From Arthrobacter alpinus (GTDB lineage Bacteria > Actinomycetota > Actinomycetes > Actinomycetales > Micrococcaceae), in NCBI RefSeq assembly GCF_900105965.1, contig NZ_FNTV01000001.1:2418001-2482000 (forward strand): 64,000 bases of DNA. Reading direction: 5' to 3'. The notes under the pieces are model-generated. The model made no database searches, was not told where the DNA came from, and saw only the letters and a program-made list of their open reading frames with translations. Within the stretch, counting starts at the first letter, position 1; each line of letters begins with the position of its first letter. Shown in pieces: positions 19,103 to 28,455 of this stretch. The translations under genes and the position numbers were made by a program.

Positions 19103-19660
19103 ATGGGTGAAAACATTGAGCTGGTCAGGTTGTTGGACGACGCCGGTGAAGAAATTGGGACCGCTGACAAGGCCCTGGTCCACACCACCAACACTCCCCT
19201 GCACCTGGCCTTTTCGTGCCACCTCTTGGATTCGCAGGGGCGCACCCTCCTGACCCGCCGGGCACTGTCAAAGCTGACCTGGCCTGGGGTATGGACCAAT
19301 TCGTTCTGCGGCCATCCCGCGCCCGGGGAATCCTTCGAGGAAGCCATCATCCGCCGTGCCGCCGTGGAATTGAATATCACGGTGACCGGTATCCAGCCCG
19401 CGCTCCCCCACTTCCGCTACCGCGCCGTGGACGCCTCGGGCATTGTTGAGAATGAAATCTGCCCCGTGTACACGGCCATCTACGAAGGCGATGGCACCAT
19501 AGACCCGAACCCCGATGAAATCTGTGATTGGGCCTGGGCGGATGTGGTTGACGTGGAAGAAGCCGTCTCGGCAACGCCCTTCGCCTTTAGCCCGTGGCTC
19601 GTGGAACAACTCTCCGAAGGCGTCTACACCGGCGGGCGTTTCCCCACACAGCGAGGCTAA
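19103..19660 (+). CDS. idi: Isopentenyl-diphosphate delta-isomerase, type I
   Basis: 185 residues, Nudix-fold. WTNSFCGHPAPGES contains the active-site Cys and first metal-binding His, and EEAIIRRAAVEL is the Nudix-like helix with metal-binding Glu residues. VENEICPVY carries the second catalytic Glu. It interconverts isopentenyl and dimethylallyl diphosphate for isoprenoid synthesis (carotenoids, quinones). AAGGAG lies 11 bases before the ATG. The TAA stop overlaps the stop of the convergent SDR gene by three bases. Confidence 0.95.
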   Translation: MGENIELVRLLDDAGEEIGTADKALVHTTNTPLHLAFSCHLLDSQGRTLLTRRALSKLTWPGVWTNSFCGHPAPGESFEEAIIRRAAVELNITVTGIQPALPHFRYRAVDASGIVENEICPVYTAIYEGDGTIDPNPDEICDWAWADVVDVEEAVSATPFAFSPWLVEQLSEGVYTGGRFPTQRG

Positions 19661-20496
19661 ACGGCGTCGTTCGTTTCGAAGGCAGCAATCATGGCTGCGC
19701 TACGATCCCACAACTGCACGGCCAGCGTGGGATCAGCCGCCGTCTTCGTCACGCGAGTGACCTTGCGCTTGGAATAGTATTCGCCCGCAGTCCAGTCCAC
19801 GCCGGGCTCACTGTTGGCCAGCCAGATGAGGGTGTCAGCGCCTTGCACCGGGCTGATCATAAAGCTCTGGGACATCAAGCCATAGGCAAACTTGATGAAC
19901 CCGGCGGCTTCGGAGGCAAAATTGCTTCCTACGATTCCCGGGTGGAAAGCTGCTGCATTAATACCAAGGCTTCCATAGCGACGCTGCAATTCCTTGGTGA
20001 AGAGGATATTGGCCAGCTTCGCGTTCCCATAGGCGGCGTTGGCGCTGTAGCGTTTTTCCGCGTCTAGATCGTCAATGTTGAACTTGGCCATCAACCTGTG
20101 CGCGGCGCTGGAGGTGTTGATGATTCTCGCTTGGCTGGCCACCAAGGTATCCATGAGCGCCGTGGTGAGCAGAAAAGGTGCCAGGTGGTTGACCTGAAAA
20201 GTCTTCTCATGCCCATCCACCGTCACCTCATGCGGACCCATCACGCCGCCAGCATTGTTCGCCAGCACATCGATGCGCGGATACTTTTGCTCAAGTGCCA
20301 ACGCCAGCGTCTTGACCTGGGACAGATCCGTGAAATCGGCCAGGAAGTAATCCGCTCCCAGCTCGGCTGCAATGGCCTTGGTTTTCTCCGGCGAACGGCC
20401 CACGAGAACCAACTCGTCACCAAAACCGGCCTGAATCCTTGCTGCAGCGGCACCGATCCCGTCGCTGGCCCCCGTGATAACAATGGTGCGTGACAT
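19657..20496 (-). CDS. Short-chain dehydrogenase/reductase
   Basis: 279 residues from the ATG at 20496, chosen because AAGGA stands seven bases before it; an upstream ATG at 20523 lacks this and lies in the preceding gene. The cofactor motif TGASDGIG is at the N-terminus, NNAG at about residue 80, and an SDR-type SSAAH and YGNAK active site follows. It is closest in feel to the retinol-dehydrogenase/WW-domain-oxidoreductase-like group. The upstream gene (20507-21214) ends just inside its leader, suggesting co-transcription. Substrate unknown. Confidence 0.85.
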   Translation of the reverse strand: MSRTIVITGASDGIGAAAARIQAGFGDELVLVGRSPEKTKAIAAELGADYFLADFTDLSQVKTLALALEQKYPRIDVLANNAGGVMGPHEVTVDGHEKTFQVNHLAPFLLTTALMDTLVASQARIINTSSAAHRLMAKFNIDDLDAEKRYSANAAYGNAKLANILFTKELQRRYGSLGINAAAFHPGIVGSNFASEAAGFIKFAYGLMSQSFMISPVQGADTLIWLANSEPGVDWTAGEYYSKRKVTRVTKTAADPTLAVQLWDRSAAMIAAFETNDAV

Positions 20497-20506
20497 AGCG
20501 TTGTCC

Positions 20507-21214
20507 TTACTTGGAACCGTCAATCATGCGGGCTACTTTTTGTTCTAGTGCGGCAACGGTAACATCCGGCAGCACGATCAAACCGTCCAGTTCCTTGCGG
20601 GCGCGTTTGTATGCCGTTTGGCGTTCAGCCGGGCTGGCACCTTCGTTTTCGGCGATCTTGACTAGTTTCCTGGCCGTTCCCAAACGCTGGCGTTCAGCCT
20701 CGCTGAAGCCCGAGTCCTTGATCCTGTGAGCTTCCTTCTCTGCCACCTCAAACGCCACCACATACGCGTTCACGGCATTGCGGTAATCGTCCCAGCGGCT
20801 CTTGGCAGAGATCTCGGCGCCATCGAGCGGCCGCAAGGCATCGGCGTCGCGCTTTGCCCTGAGAAAAGCCACTGTCAGCGGCTCGCGAACATCACTCATC
20901 ATGGGGAAATCGATCATCTTGGCAACATCGAGTTCGTAGCTGAGCCAACGCCTGTTGACGGCGTCGTGCTCGGTTTTGATGTTGGCGACGTCGGCGGCCG
21001 AGTAACCATCAGACGGCGCGGCAAGTTCGACGGCGGCAGGCTTGTAAGAGGAGACGTCCAGACCCGCGACTTCCGGATGCTGCAACTTGTACAACTCAAT
21101 TTTTCGCTGATGGACGCGCTCCCGGCTGGCGGCCAGCGCCCTGAAACCTCCAGCAGCCATACCGCCAAGGGGAATGAGAACCCACCAGTAACCAAGAATT
21201 TCGGGAAAGGGCAT
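20507..21214 (-). CDS. Membrane-anchored protein of unknown function
   Basis: 235 residues. A single hydrophobic segment near the N-terminus (ILGYWWVLIPLGGMAAGGF, about residues 6-24) is followed by a charged, helix-rich cytoplasmic region with many Lys, Arg and Glu, likely partly coiled coil. No family was recognised. It stops 10 bases before the start of the SDR gene, so the two probably form an operon. Confidence 0.6.
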   Translation of the reverse strand: MPFPEILGYWWVLIPLGGMAAGGFRALAASRERVHQRKIELYKLQHPEVAGLDVSSYKPAAVELAAPSDGYSAADVANIKTEHDAVNRRWLSYELDVAKMIDFPMMSDVREPLTVAFLRAKRDADALRPLDGAEISAKSRWDDYRNAVNAYVVAFEVAEKEAHRIKDSGFSEAERQRLGTARKLVKIAENEGASPAERQTAYKRARKELDGLIVLPDVTVAALEQKVARMIDGSK

Positions 21215-21287
21215 GGCTTCATCGTGCCACTTGGCGGACGGTGCGCCAATAATTACCGGCGGCGCGTTGACACAATTGACGGGCCCA

Positions 21288-22025
21288 CTATTTACCTGCG
21301 AGAACCCGAACTCCGGTGGACGCGTTGGAAATCAACTGATACGCCGCTTCCGTGATCTGTTTGGTGTTGGCGGTTGTCCCCCCACGCAATGCATCCAGGA
21401 GCATGTTATTGACCCCGCCCACCATGGCGACTCCTGTCAGCCGGGCAAGTTCAAAGACATCGGCAAGGGAATCGTCCTCGTCGCTGGCATCTTCGGCAGC
21501 CTCAGAATCCACCCCTCCGAGAAGCAACACCAGCCGGCTCGACTCCGCAGCGAACTTGGTCATTGAATGGTGGCGTTTAGCTTCCAACTCTGGGGAAATA
21601 CCCACGATCTCCACCAAGATGATCTGGGCGTGGCGCGGATCAACCAGGTTGAAGTTGACCACGGTTTCCATTCCCGCGCGAACGGATTCGGTCAGCGTCC
21701 TACCCGGCAGCCGAGTTACGTGGATTACTTGGCGCATCAGTTCAGAAGACAGATGGTCATAGACCGAGGTGAGCAATTGTTCACGGGATGCGAAGGATTC
21801 GTAAAAGTAACGCTCACTCAGGCCCGCACTTTGACATAACGTCTTGATCTTGGAGGCGGCATAGCCAATGGTGCCAAAAACCTCGATGCCTGCCTCAATC
21901 AGGCGTCCGCGCCGTTCCAGGGCCCGGTCCTCGGATCGCAGGCCTGAATATACCCTGCCAAAAGCAACACCGGCGGCCTGTTCATCCGGGGTGGTATTAC
22001 CTTGCCTTGGCGCCTGGGGTGTCAT
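21288..22025 (-). CDS. TetR-family transcriptional regulator
   Basis: About 245 residues from the ATG at 22025; the open frame runs further upstream to 22280 but that part lies inside the TIM gene in another frame. The TetR helix-turn-helix (GIEVFGTIGYAASKIKTLCQSAGLSERYFYESF region, about residues 45-80) is clear, with a divergent ligand domain. It begins 10 bases after the stop of the TIM homologue and is the last gene of the catabolic operon, so it may respond to a pathway compound. A GntR regulator sits at the other end. Confidence 0.85.
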   Translation of the reverse strand: MTPQAPRQGNTTPDEQAAGVAFGRVYSGLRSEDRALERRGRLIEAGIEVFGTIGYAASKIKTLCQSAGLSERYFYESFASREQLLTSVYDHLSSELMRQVIHVTRLPGRTLTESVRAGMETVVNFNLVDPRHAQIILVEIVGISPELEAKRHHSMTKFAAESSRLVLLLGGVDSEAAEDASDEDDSLADVFELARLTGVAMVGGVNNMLLDALRGGTTANTKQITEAAYQLISNASTGVRVLAGK

Positions 22026-22035
22026 CTGCCCAATC

Positions 22036-22839
22036 TTAGTGGACGTTGCCTTGCTCCGCCGCTGCCAGCGCTTCATCAAGAACTGTGCCAAAGTTTGTGG
22101 CATCATGGGCAAATCTGCCAAGGAACAGCCCCGAAACTTGGTCCAGCTGTGGCAGGAGCCCCGGCTTGGCCGATCCCCCATAAATGATGGGCAGCTCCCC
22201 CACTCCCTGTAATTGCAGAAGAGCCCGCAGGGCCTTAACCACGGCAGAAATGTAGGCGGCCTGGGCCGGTTTGTCCGCACCGATCGCCCACACGGGCTCG
22301 TAGGCGATGATCAATGATCCGGTTGCCGTCCAATCCCCTCCTGTTGCAGCGGAAATTTGCCCGTACACCACAGCAGCAGCATCCGCCGGTTCCGCACGCT
22401 CCAATTCGCCCACGCACAGCAACGGTGTGATTCCGGCTGCCACGGCGGCTGTTACCTTCTTGGCCACCATGGCGTTGTCCTCATGAAAATAACGACGCCG
22501 TTCGGCATGCCCCAGTTCAACCAGGGAGACACCAAGTTCGGCCAACATCGAGGGTGCTACCTCGCCGGTCCACGGCCCGTCAGCCCACCCCGCATTTTGT
22601 GCGCCCAGAATGAGCGGGGACCCGGCAATGACCTCCGCCGCGGCAGGCAAGACTGGGTGGGAAGGGATCACAAACGGGACCACCCGCCCGGCTGCTAGAG
22701 CCGGGCGGGTGTCCACCTCATGACGCACGGCCCGCAACCAGCGCAGGCTCTCTGCATAGCCCATGTACATCTTGGTGCTGACACCTACGTACCGGGTTGT
22801 GGGCCGGTGGTGGGAGTCTGCGGGAACGTTGTGCGCCAC
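22036..22839 (-). CDS. Triosephosphate isomerase homologue (probable tetrulose-phosphate isomerase)
   Basis: 267 residues with an intact TIM active site: Lys23 in STKMYMG, His111 in GHAERR and Glu181 in AYEPVWAIG, plus the loop-6 region. It should catalyse an aldose/ketose phosphate or ketose phosphate epimerising isomerisation. The N-terminal STKMYMG differs from the usual NWKMN of housekeeping enzymes. In Brucella and mycobacteria a TIM paralogue (EryH type) converts L-erythrulose 1-phosphate to D-erythrulose 4-phosphate. The RpiB and DhaK-type kinase genes upstream in this operon make the same role likely here. It is not likely to be the glycolytic copy. Confidence 0.85.
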   Translation of the reverse strand: MAHNVPADSHHRPTTRYVGVSTKMYMGYAESLRWLRAVRHEVDTRPALAAGRVVPFVIPSHPVLPAAAEVIAGSPLILGAQNAGWADGPWTGEVAPSMLAELGVSLVELGHAERRRYFHEDNAMVAKKVTAAVAAGITPLLCVGELERAEPADAAAVVYGQISAATGGDWTATGSLIIAYEPVWAIGADKPAQAAYISAVVKALRALLQLQGVGELPIIYGGSAKPGLLPQLDQVSGLFLGRFAHDATNFGTVLDEALAAAEQGNVH

Positions 22840-22874
22840 TGTTTATCTTCTTTCAGGATCCTGGTTGCTGCGAT

Positions 22875-24224
22875 TTACTTCTCGAGCAGGTCATCAGCCT
22901 TGCTCTTGAATCGGCGGGTTCCCCACATCATCAGCGCTGCCACAAATGGCAGGATGCCCAGGGCAACAATTCCCATGGCTCCGGATTCTGAAGCAAACGT
23001 TTCATTGATGCTGTTGCGCATGATAGGTGCCACGAAACCGCCTAGGTTACCCAAGGAGTTGATGAGGCCAATGCCGGCCGCCGCGGCCGTTCCGGTAAGG
23101 AATGCCGTGGGGTAGGACCAGGTGATGGGTCCAATTGCGAGGAAGCTGCAAACTGCGAGGGTGATGAAAATGATGCCCATGGCAGGGAGGTTGTTGGCCC
23201 CGGCCCATGCCGAACCAATGATGCACACGCCGGTGGAGACGAACAGCCAGGTGCCCAATACCCGCCGCCGGATAACCGTTGTTGCGTACCGGCCGATCAA
23301 GATGCAGGCGAACATTCCGAAGAACCACGGCACGGCCGCGAGCAGCCCAACTGTCATGCCCACTTTTTGGCCGGTCAACTGGGCCACCTGCTGCGGAAGG
23401 TAGAAGGTCACACCGTAAACGGCGATCTGCAGGCAGAAGTAGATGATGGTGAAGTACCAAACGCGGCCGCTGGAAAGTGCCGCCCGGACGCCCGTGGGGC
23501 CGGATTCCTTCTTGATGGAATCTTCCTGTTTCATGGCATTCGTAAGGGCGTCCTTCTCATCTTGGCGGAGCCACTTCGCCTTCTGCGGTCCATCGATGAG
23601 CAGGAAGAAGGCAAAGACGCCGGCAATGATCGCCAGAGATCCTTCAACGAAGAACATGACCTGCCAGCCGTGAACGCTGGGCACCTTGTCGCCAATATTG
23701 ATCAGCCAGCCCGAGAGCGGCGAGCCAATAACCTGCGAGAACGGCTGAGCCAGGTAGAAGATGGCGAACATCTTCACCCGGTGCTTGTTGGGGAACCACT
23801 CGGCCAGGTACATGATGACGCCTGGAAACAATCCGGCTTCGGTCACACCGAGAAGGAAACGAAGGACAATGAAGGACGTGTCGCCCTGAACGAAGGCGAA
23901 GCACGCTGACACGATGCCCCAGGTGATGGCAATGCGGGCCAGCCAGAATTTGGCGCCAACCTTCTTCATCATCAAGTTGCTGGGGATTTCAAAGATCGCG
24001 TAACCGATGAAGAAGATACCGGCACCGAGGGCATATGCTCCGGAGGAGATGCCCCGGTCCATCTCAAGTGCGGCTTCTGCGAAGCCAACATTGGTGCGGT
24101 CCAGGAAAGCGACGATGTACAGGATGACCAGCATTGGCATGAGCCGGAAGGTCGCCTTGGAAATTGCTGATTTCAACGCCGGTGATTCCAGCGCCTTCTT
24201 ATCGTGCAGTAGTTCAACAGCCAT
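22875..24224 (-). CDS. MFS transporter of the ACS (anion:cation symporter) type
   Basis: 449 residues with 12 predicted membrane segments. FLDRTNVGFAEAALEMD near the N-terminus is the hallmark of the ACS family (phthalate, tartrate and sugar-acid permeases). GAGGAG precedes the ATG at good spacing. It is inside the catabolic operon and should import the pathway substrate. ACS members usually carry organic anions, so a sugar acid is an alternative substrate to a neutral polyol. Confidence 0.92.
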   Translation of the reverse strand: MAVELLHDKKALESPALKSAISKATFRLMPMLVILYIVAFLDRTNVGFAEAALEMDRGISSGAYALGAGIFFIGYAIFEIPSNLMMKKVGAKFWLARIAITWGIVSACFAFVQGDTSFIVLRFLLGVTEAGLFPGVIMYLAEWFPNKHRVKMFAIFYLAQPFSQVIGSPLSGWLINIGDKVPSVHGWQVMFFVEGSLAIIAGVFAFFLLIDGPQKAKWLRQDEKDALTNAMKQEDSIKKESGPTGVRAALSSGRVWYFTIIYFCLQIAVYGVTFYLPQQVAQLTGQKVGMTVGLLAAVPWFFGMFACILIGRYATTVIRRRVLGTWLFVSTGVCIIGSAWAGANNLPAMGIIFITLAVCSFLAIGPITWSYPTAFLTGTAAAAGIGLINSLGNLGGFVAPIMRNSINETFASESGAMGIVALGILPFVAALMMWGTRRFKSKADDLLEK

Positions 24225-24300
24225 AGGAAACTCCTCATTGAGTCAAAACTTTGAAAACTTCTTCTCTCACGCGTGTAGTGATGAACGCGGATGGGGTGGG

Positions 24301-24408
24301 TTAGCGCGGGTAGGTCATCATGACGATGGCGACGCCACAGATAAGAATCCCAACCAGCAGGTATACCTTGCGGGACATGCTCCACTTGGTGGAGTTCGGC
24401 TCATTCAT
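24301..24408 (-). CDS. 35-residue single-span membrane peptide
   Basis: The frame from ATG at 24408 to TAA at 24301 encodes a short charged N-terminus (MNEPNSTKWSMSRK), one hydrophobic span (VYLLVGILICGVAIVMM) and a TYPR tail. A perfect TAGGAG ribosome-binding site lies five bases upstream, and its TAG is the stop of the SDR gene, so translation is coupled. It ends 76 bases before the MFS gene. Its position suggests a small transporter-associated subunit, which is inference. It is too short for most automatic gene calls but its start, reading frame and composition are convincing. Confidence 0.7.
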   Translation of the reverse strand: MNEPNSTKWSMSRKVYLLVGILICGVAIVMMTYPR

Positions 24409-24416
24409 GGGCACTC

Positions 24417-25196
24417 CTAGTGCATGTAGAGTCCGCCATCCACATTCAACGTCTGCCCGGAGATGTATCCGGTGTCCTCGCTGATCAAGAAGTGGATGGC
24501 AGTGGCGATGTCGCGGGGGGTTCCCACACGGTTGACGACCAAGTCCTTGACCAGGTCATCCTTGCGTTCTTGAGAAAGGGTCCCGCCCATGATGTCTGTG
24601 TCGATGGGGCCGGGTGAGATCGCATTGACGGTGATGTCGTAGGGGCCCAGCTCGCGTGCCGTGGATCGGGTCAATCCGATGACGCCGGCCTTGGCAACGG
24701 AGTAGGGCGTCTTGGAGAACGTTCCGCCGCCGCGCTGGGCTGAAACGGAGGAGATGTTCACGATCCGGCCGATCCGGTTCTTCACCATGGTCTCGGCAAC
24801 GCGGCGGGTGGCGTAGTGGACACCGTTGAGGTTGATGCCCATGACGCGGTTCCACTCGGCCGGTTCCAGCTCCAGGTATCCGACGGGCGAGCTGACGCCG
24901 GCAACGTTGGCCAATGCAACGATCTGCGGCAGCTGGGCCTCCAGCTCGTCAATGGCACTGCGCACGGACGCCTCATCACCGATGTTGGCGCCAACACCAT
25001 GAGCCTTGACGCCGAACTCGGCGGCGAGCGAAGCGGCAACGCTCTTGCAGGCGGCATCGTCGAGGTCGATGATGCCAATGTTCCAGCCGTTTTCGGCCAA
25101 ATAGTTGACAGTGGCCCTGCCAATACCGCGTTCAGAGACCGCGCCGGTGACGATGGCGGTGCGTTGTTCGGGGAACTTTACGGAAGTTTCAGACAT
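24417..25196 (-). CDS. SDR-family polyol dehydrogenase (probable)
   Basis: 259 residues. The nucleotide site TGAVSERGIG is at residues 17-26, NVAG follows, and the active site has SSVSAQ and YSVAK. The C-terminal DTGYISGQTLNVDGG is typical of classical SDRs. In this operon it should oxidise a polyol to a ketose (for example threitol to erythrulose, as the mycobacterial D-threitol dehydrogenase does), feeding the DhaK-type kinase. The oxidation is inferred from context. Its stop overlaps the ribosome-binding site of the small membrane peptide gene. Confidence 0.9.
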   Translation of the reverse strand: MSETSVKFPEQRTAIVTGAVSERGIGRATVNYLAENGWNIGIIDLDDAACKSVAASLAAEFGVKAHGVGANIGDEASVRSAIDELEAQLPQIVALANVAGVSSPVGYLELEPAEWNRVMGINLNGVHYATRRVAETMVKNRIGRIVNISSVSAQRGGGTFSKTPYSVAKAGVIGLTRSTARELGPYDITVNAISPGPIDTDIMGGTLSQERKDDLVKDLVVNRVGTPRDIATAIHFLISEDTGYISGQTLNVDGGLYMH

Positions 25197-25231
25197 GGTT
25201 GCTCCTAAGAATGTGTTGTGTTGCCGGCCTG

Positions 25232-26209
25232 TTAGTGAATCGGCGCGGGGCCAAGGTCTTCCAGCAATGCCGACATGGCTACATAGGCCTTGTTCCGGTA
25301 AGCGATGAGTTCGGCAGTCCGCTCGGCCGGGACGTTCAAGAAGCCGGCGCCGGTTTTGGTGCCCAGCTTCCCGGCGTCGACCAGGTCACTGAGGATTTTC
25401 GGTGTGGCAAAGCGTTCGGGGAACCCGGTCTGCAGGGACTTGTAGCAGAAGTCGTAGACATCCAGCCCTGCCATGTCGGCAATCGCGAAGGGGCCAAAGA
25501 ACGGCAAGCGGAAGCCGAAGGTCGTGCGGACCAGGGTGTCGACGTCGTCCGCTGTGGCAATCCCCTGCTCAACCAACTGGGCTGCCTCGTGGAACAGCGC
25601 GTACTGGAGGCGGTTCAGGACGAAGCCAGTGACATCCTTGACCACGGCGGTTTGCTTGCCAGTTGAGTGGACCATGTCGCGCGCCGCACCCACCGTGGCA
25701 CTGGAGGTTTCAGCGTGAGGGATGATTTCCACACCGGGGATGAACGGTGAAGGGTTGGAGAAGTGAACGCCAAGGAAGCGCTCCGGGTTGATCACGGGCT
25801 CGGCCAGGTCCGCGATGGAGATGGTGGAGGTGTTGGAGCCGATGATGGCGTCCGGGCGGGCAGCTGCGCTGATGCGGGCCAGCGTTGCATGCTTGATTGC
25901 GAGAACTTCCGGCACGGCTTCCTCGATGAAGTCCGCGTTGGCGACAGCTTCCTCGATGTCCTTGGCAGCCCAGAGATTTTTGCGCAGCGTCTCGGTGGCA
26001 CCCTCCGGGAACAAGCCGTCGGCCACGAACTGGTCGGACTCCACCAGCAGGCGCTCGTAGTTCTTCGCCGCGATCTCGGCAGAGACATCGGCGAGCGCCA
26101 CGCGGGCACCGCCCAAAGCCAGCACCTGGGCGATTCCGCCGCCCATGTAGCCTGATCCCACAACGGCGAACTGCAACTGCTTTTCGGTGTTTTCTACGTT
26201 GTTACTCAT
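25232..26209 (-). CDS. 3-hydroxyacyl-CoA dehydrogenase-like NAD-binding protein
   Basis: 325 residues. The NAD site VGSGYMGGG is at residues 17-25, the HFSNP motif with catalytic His near residue 155 is present, and the C-terminal dimerisation domain (DVTGFVLNRLQYAL) is intact. The family covers 3-hydroxybutyryl-CoA dehydrogenase as well as non-CoA enzymes such as L-gulonate 3-dehydrogenase and L-carnitine dehydrogenase. In a polyol-type operon a hydroxyacid substrate is more likely than a fatty acyl-CoA. The exact role in the pathway is open. It lies two bases from the RpiB gene. Confidence 0.85.
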   Translation of the reverse strand: MSNNVENTEKQLQFAVVGSGYMGGGIAQVLALGGARVALADVSAEIAAKNYERLLVESDQFVADGLFPEGATETLRKNLWAAKDIEEAVANADFIEEAVPEVLAIKHATLARISAAARPDAIIGSNTSTISIADLAEPVINPERFLGVHFSNPSPFIPGVEIIPHAETSSATVGAARDMVHSTGKQTAVVKDVTGFVLNRLQYALFHEAAQLVEQGIATADDVDTLVRTTFGFRLPFFGPFAIADMAGLDVYDFCYKSLQTGFPERFATPKILSDLVDAGKLGTKTGAGFLNVPAERTAELIAYRNKAYVAMSALLEDLGPAPIH

Positions 26210-26211
26210 GG

Positions 26212-26700
26212 TCAGACTGCTTTCGTGTAAATGGGTTCGTATGAGCAGATGGCTTCAACTTTTTCCGCCGATGCCGATGCACTGTCAAAGGTGTAGGACA
26301 GCCATTCGGTGACCAATTTCTTGGCCAGCTCCAGGCCGATGACTCGCTGCCCCATGGTGAGAACCTGGGCGTTGTTGCTCAGTACGGACCTCTCCACGGA
26401 ATAGCTGTCGTGTGCTGTGACCGCCCGAATTCCCGGGACCTTGTTGGCGGCAATGGCGACCCCCAGCCCGGTGCCGCAAACCAGCAGCGCCCTGTCCGCT
26501 TCTCCGTCAGCAACCTTACGTGCCGCATCCACGGCTACGTGCGGGTAGGCCCGGGAATCGTTGCTTCCCACCCCAATATCCACCACGGAGTGGACGCGGG
26601 GATCTGCTTCGAGCAGGGCCAGGAACGCGTTCTTGTATTCGACGCCGGCCTCATCGTTTCCGACAACAATCCGGTAGCCGGTTTCTTTCGTGGTGCTCAT
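26212..26700 (-). CDS. RpiB-family isomerase (probable D-erythrulose 4-phosphate isomerase)
   Basis: 162 residues with the RpiB/LacA/LacB fold. Motifs are GNDEAG (residues 14-19), [16 protein letters not shown] with Cys75, and [11 protein letters not shown]. The normal GSDHAG is changed to GNDEAG, losing the usual His. In mycobacteria and Brucella such a protein (EryI or DerI type) converts D-erythrulose 4-phosphate to D-erythrose 4-phosphate. Its start overlaps the DhaKL stop by four bases. It is unlikely to be the housekeeping ribose 5-phosphate isomerase. Confidence 0.85.
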   Translation of the reverse strand: MSTTKETGYRIVVGNDEAGVEYKNAFLALLEADPRVHSVVDIGVGSNDSRAYPHVAVDAARKVADGEADRALLVCGTGLGVAIAANKVPGIRAVTAHDSYSVERSVLSNNAQVLTMGQRVIGLELAKKLVTEWLSYTFDSASASAEKVEAICSYEPIYTKAV

Positions 26701-28439
26701 GCTGGCATCCCACTTTCCAAGAGTTCGTTTTCAAGGTGTTGACCCAATCGCTCGACGATCAGGCCGAAGGAGACTGCCCCGGGATCGGGGTGTCCAAGGC
26801 TTTTTTCTGCCAGGGGGCGGGCCCGGCCCTTCAAGGGACGCAACAAGGATGTGGCCTTGGCGGCCTCCTGAGAGACTCCGGCGGCTTCCTTGAGTGCCTC
26901 CACCAAGGTGGCTCCCATGGACAGGGAGGCGATGAAGGAATCGCGGAATGGCACAATCGCATCCACCATGGTCTTATCCCCTGGCTCTGCCTTACCCAGG
27001 GTGGTGATGGCGTTGGTAAACGCGCCAACCACCACGGCAGCATCTTGGCTGGAGTAGGAATCCTTGTTTCCCAGCGCGGTTGCGGCGGCGATGAATGCCG
27101 TGCCCCACAAGGCACCGGAGGTTCCGCCGGCCTTTTCAGACCAGGCTTCACCGGCCGCTGTCAGTACCGCGGCAATGGATGCGCCGCCGTCGAGCTCGGC
27201 CGTCTTTTGTGCCGCAGCGGTAGCTGCGTCAACGCCACGGCGCATACCGATGCCGTGGTCGCCGTCGCCGGCAATGGCATCCAGGTTGCCCAGGGCTTCT
27301 TCGTGTTCCATGACAACGTCCCGGATGGCCGAGACCGCTGTGACGGCCTGCAGGCCCAACGCGGCGGCGGCCGGAGTAGGGACGTCCAGCTGGGCAGCGG
27401 CGGCTTGGGTCTGGGCAGCCAAAGTCCGCTGCGCACGGGGCGCCGCATTGCCCTTGCGGAAGGCGGGCGTGTCAGCCGGTGCGGCCCAGTATTCCTTGAG
27501 TTCGGTATCCAGCCACAGCAGCGTCAGGGACAGCCCGGACATGTCCAGGCTCGTCACCAATTCACCACATTCGGGCTCCACAACGCTCAATCCTGCCGCG
27601 CTGAGGAGCTTCTCGACCTTGCCAAACAAGAGGAACAGCTCGTCATATTTGACTGTTCCCAATCCGTTGACGATGGCAACCACTTCGGTGCCGGCGTCGT
27701 CGGGCTTGTCCGCCAGCAGTCGTGAAACCAGCAGCTCAGCCAGCTCGGACGCCGTCGGCATGGGGTGTTCGGAGATGCCCGGCTCACCGTGAATGCCCAA
27801 GCCCAGCGCCATCTTTCCTGCGGGAACTTCGAAGAGCGCTTGGTCCGCGCCGGGCAGGGTGCAGCCGTCAAACGCGACGCCGAGCGAGCGTGTGCGGTAG
27901 TTGGCCTTGATGGCGAGGCGTTCCACCTCATCCAGGTTCAGGCCCGCTTCGGCAGCAGCTCCTGCGATCTTGAAGACGGTCAAGTCCCCGGCAATGCCCC
28001 GGCGCTTCTGCCATTCGGTGATGGGTGCACTGGCGATGTCGTCTGTCACCACCACGGTGCGGGTTTCGATGCCCTCGGCGTTGAGCCGCACCTGAGCCTG
28101 GCCAAAGTGCAGGACGTCGCCTGCGTAGTTGCCATAACTGAGCAGTACGCCGCCGTTCATCGCGGCCGCCTTGGCCACCCGGTAGATCTGTCCGGCAGCT
28201 GGCGAGGCGAACATATTGCCGCAGGCCGAACCTGCCGCAAGCCCGGCCCCCACCAAACCAGCGAACGCCGGGTAGTGGCCGGATCCGCCACCAACAACCA
28301 AGGAAACCTGTCCCGGGGTCATCTCGGTGGAACGAACCACACCGCCATCCACACGTGCAACATAGTGCCGGTTTGCCGCAACGAAACCGTCAAGGGCATC
28401 GTCCGCAAACTCCGCGGGGTTGTCGAATATTTGAGTCAT
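26697..28439 (-). CDS. Fused DhaK-DhaL dihydroxyacetone-type ketose kinase
   Basis: 580 residues, ATP-dependent type with both domains in one chain. The DhaK half has [10 protein letters not shown] (residues 50-59) and the substrate-binding His217 in GLGIHGEPG. The DhaL half has the nucleotide/metal motif [12 protein letters not shown]. Enzymes of this layout phosphorylate short ketoses; LerK and DerK of mycobacteria act on L- and D-erythrulose. With the SDR, RpiB and TIM genes the same reaction is likely here. Dihydroxyacetone or apulose kinase are alternatives. Confidence 0.9.
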   Translation of the reverse strand: MTQIFDNPAEFADDALDGFVAANRHYVARVDGGVVRSTEMTPGQVSLVVGGGSGHYPAFAGLVGAGLAAGSACGNMFASPAAGQIYRVAKAAAMNGGVLLSYGNYAGDVLHFGQAQVRLNAEGIETRTVVVTDDIASAPITEWQKRRGIAGDLTVFKIAGAAAEAGLNLDEVERLAIKANYRTRSLGVAFDGCTLPGADQALFEVPAGKMALGLGIHGEPGISEHPMPTASELAELLVSRLLADKPDDAGTEVVAIVNGLGTVKYDELFLLFGKVEKLLSAAGLSVVEPECGELVTSLDMSGLSLTLLWLDTELKEYWAAPADTPAFRKGNAAPRAQRTLAAQTQAAAAQLDVPTPAAAALGLQAVTAVSAIRDVVMEHEEALGNLDAIAGDGDHGIGMRRGVDAATAAAQKTAELDGGASIAAVLTAAGEAWSEKAGGTSGALWGTAFIAAATALGNKDSYSSQDAAVVVGAFTNAITTLGKAEPGDKTMVDAIVPFRDSFIASLSMGATLVEALKEAAGVSQEAAKATSLLRPLKGRARPLAEKSLGHPDPGAVSFGLIVERLGQHLENELLESGMPA

Positions 28440-28455
28440 GATTCCTCCTTATGTC

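Noticed and set aside
22026..22280. N-terminal extension of the TetR gene
   Set aside because: It lies within the TIM gene in another frame, and the TetR DNA-binding domain begins well after the ATG at 22025.
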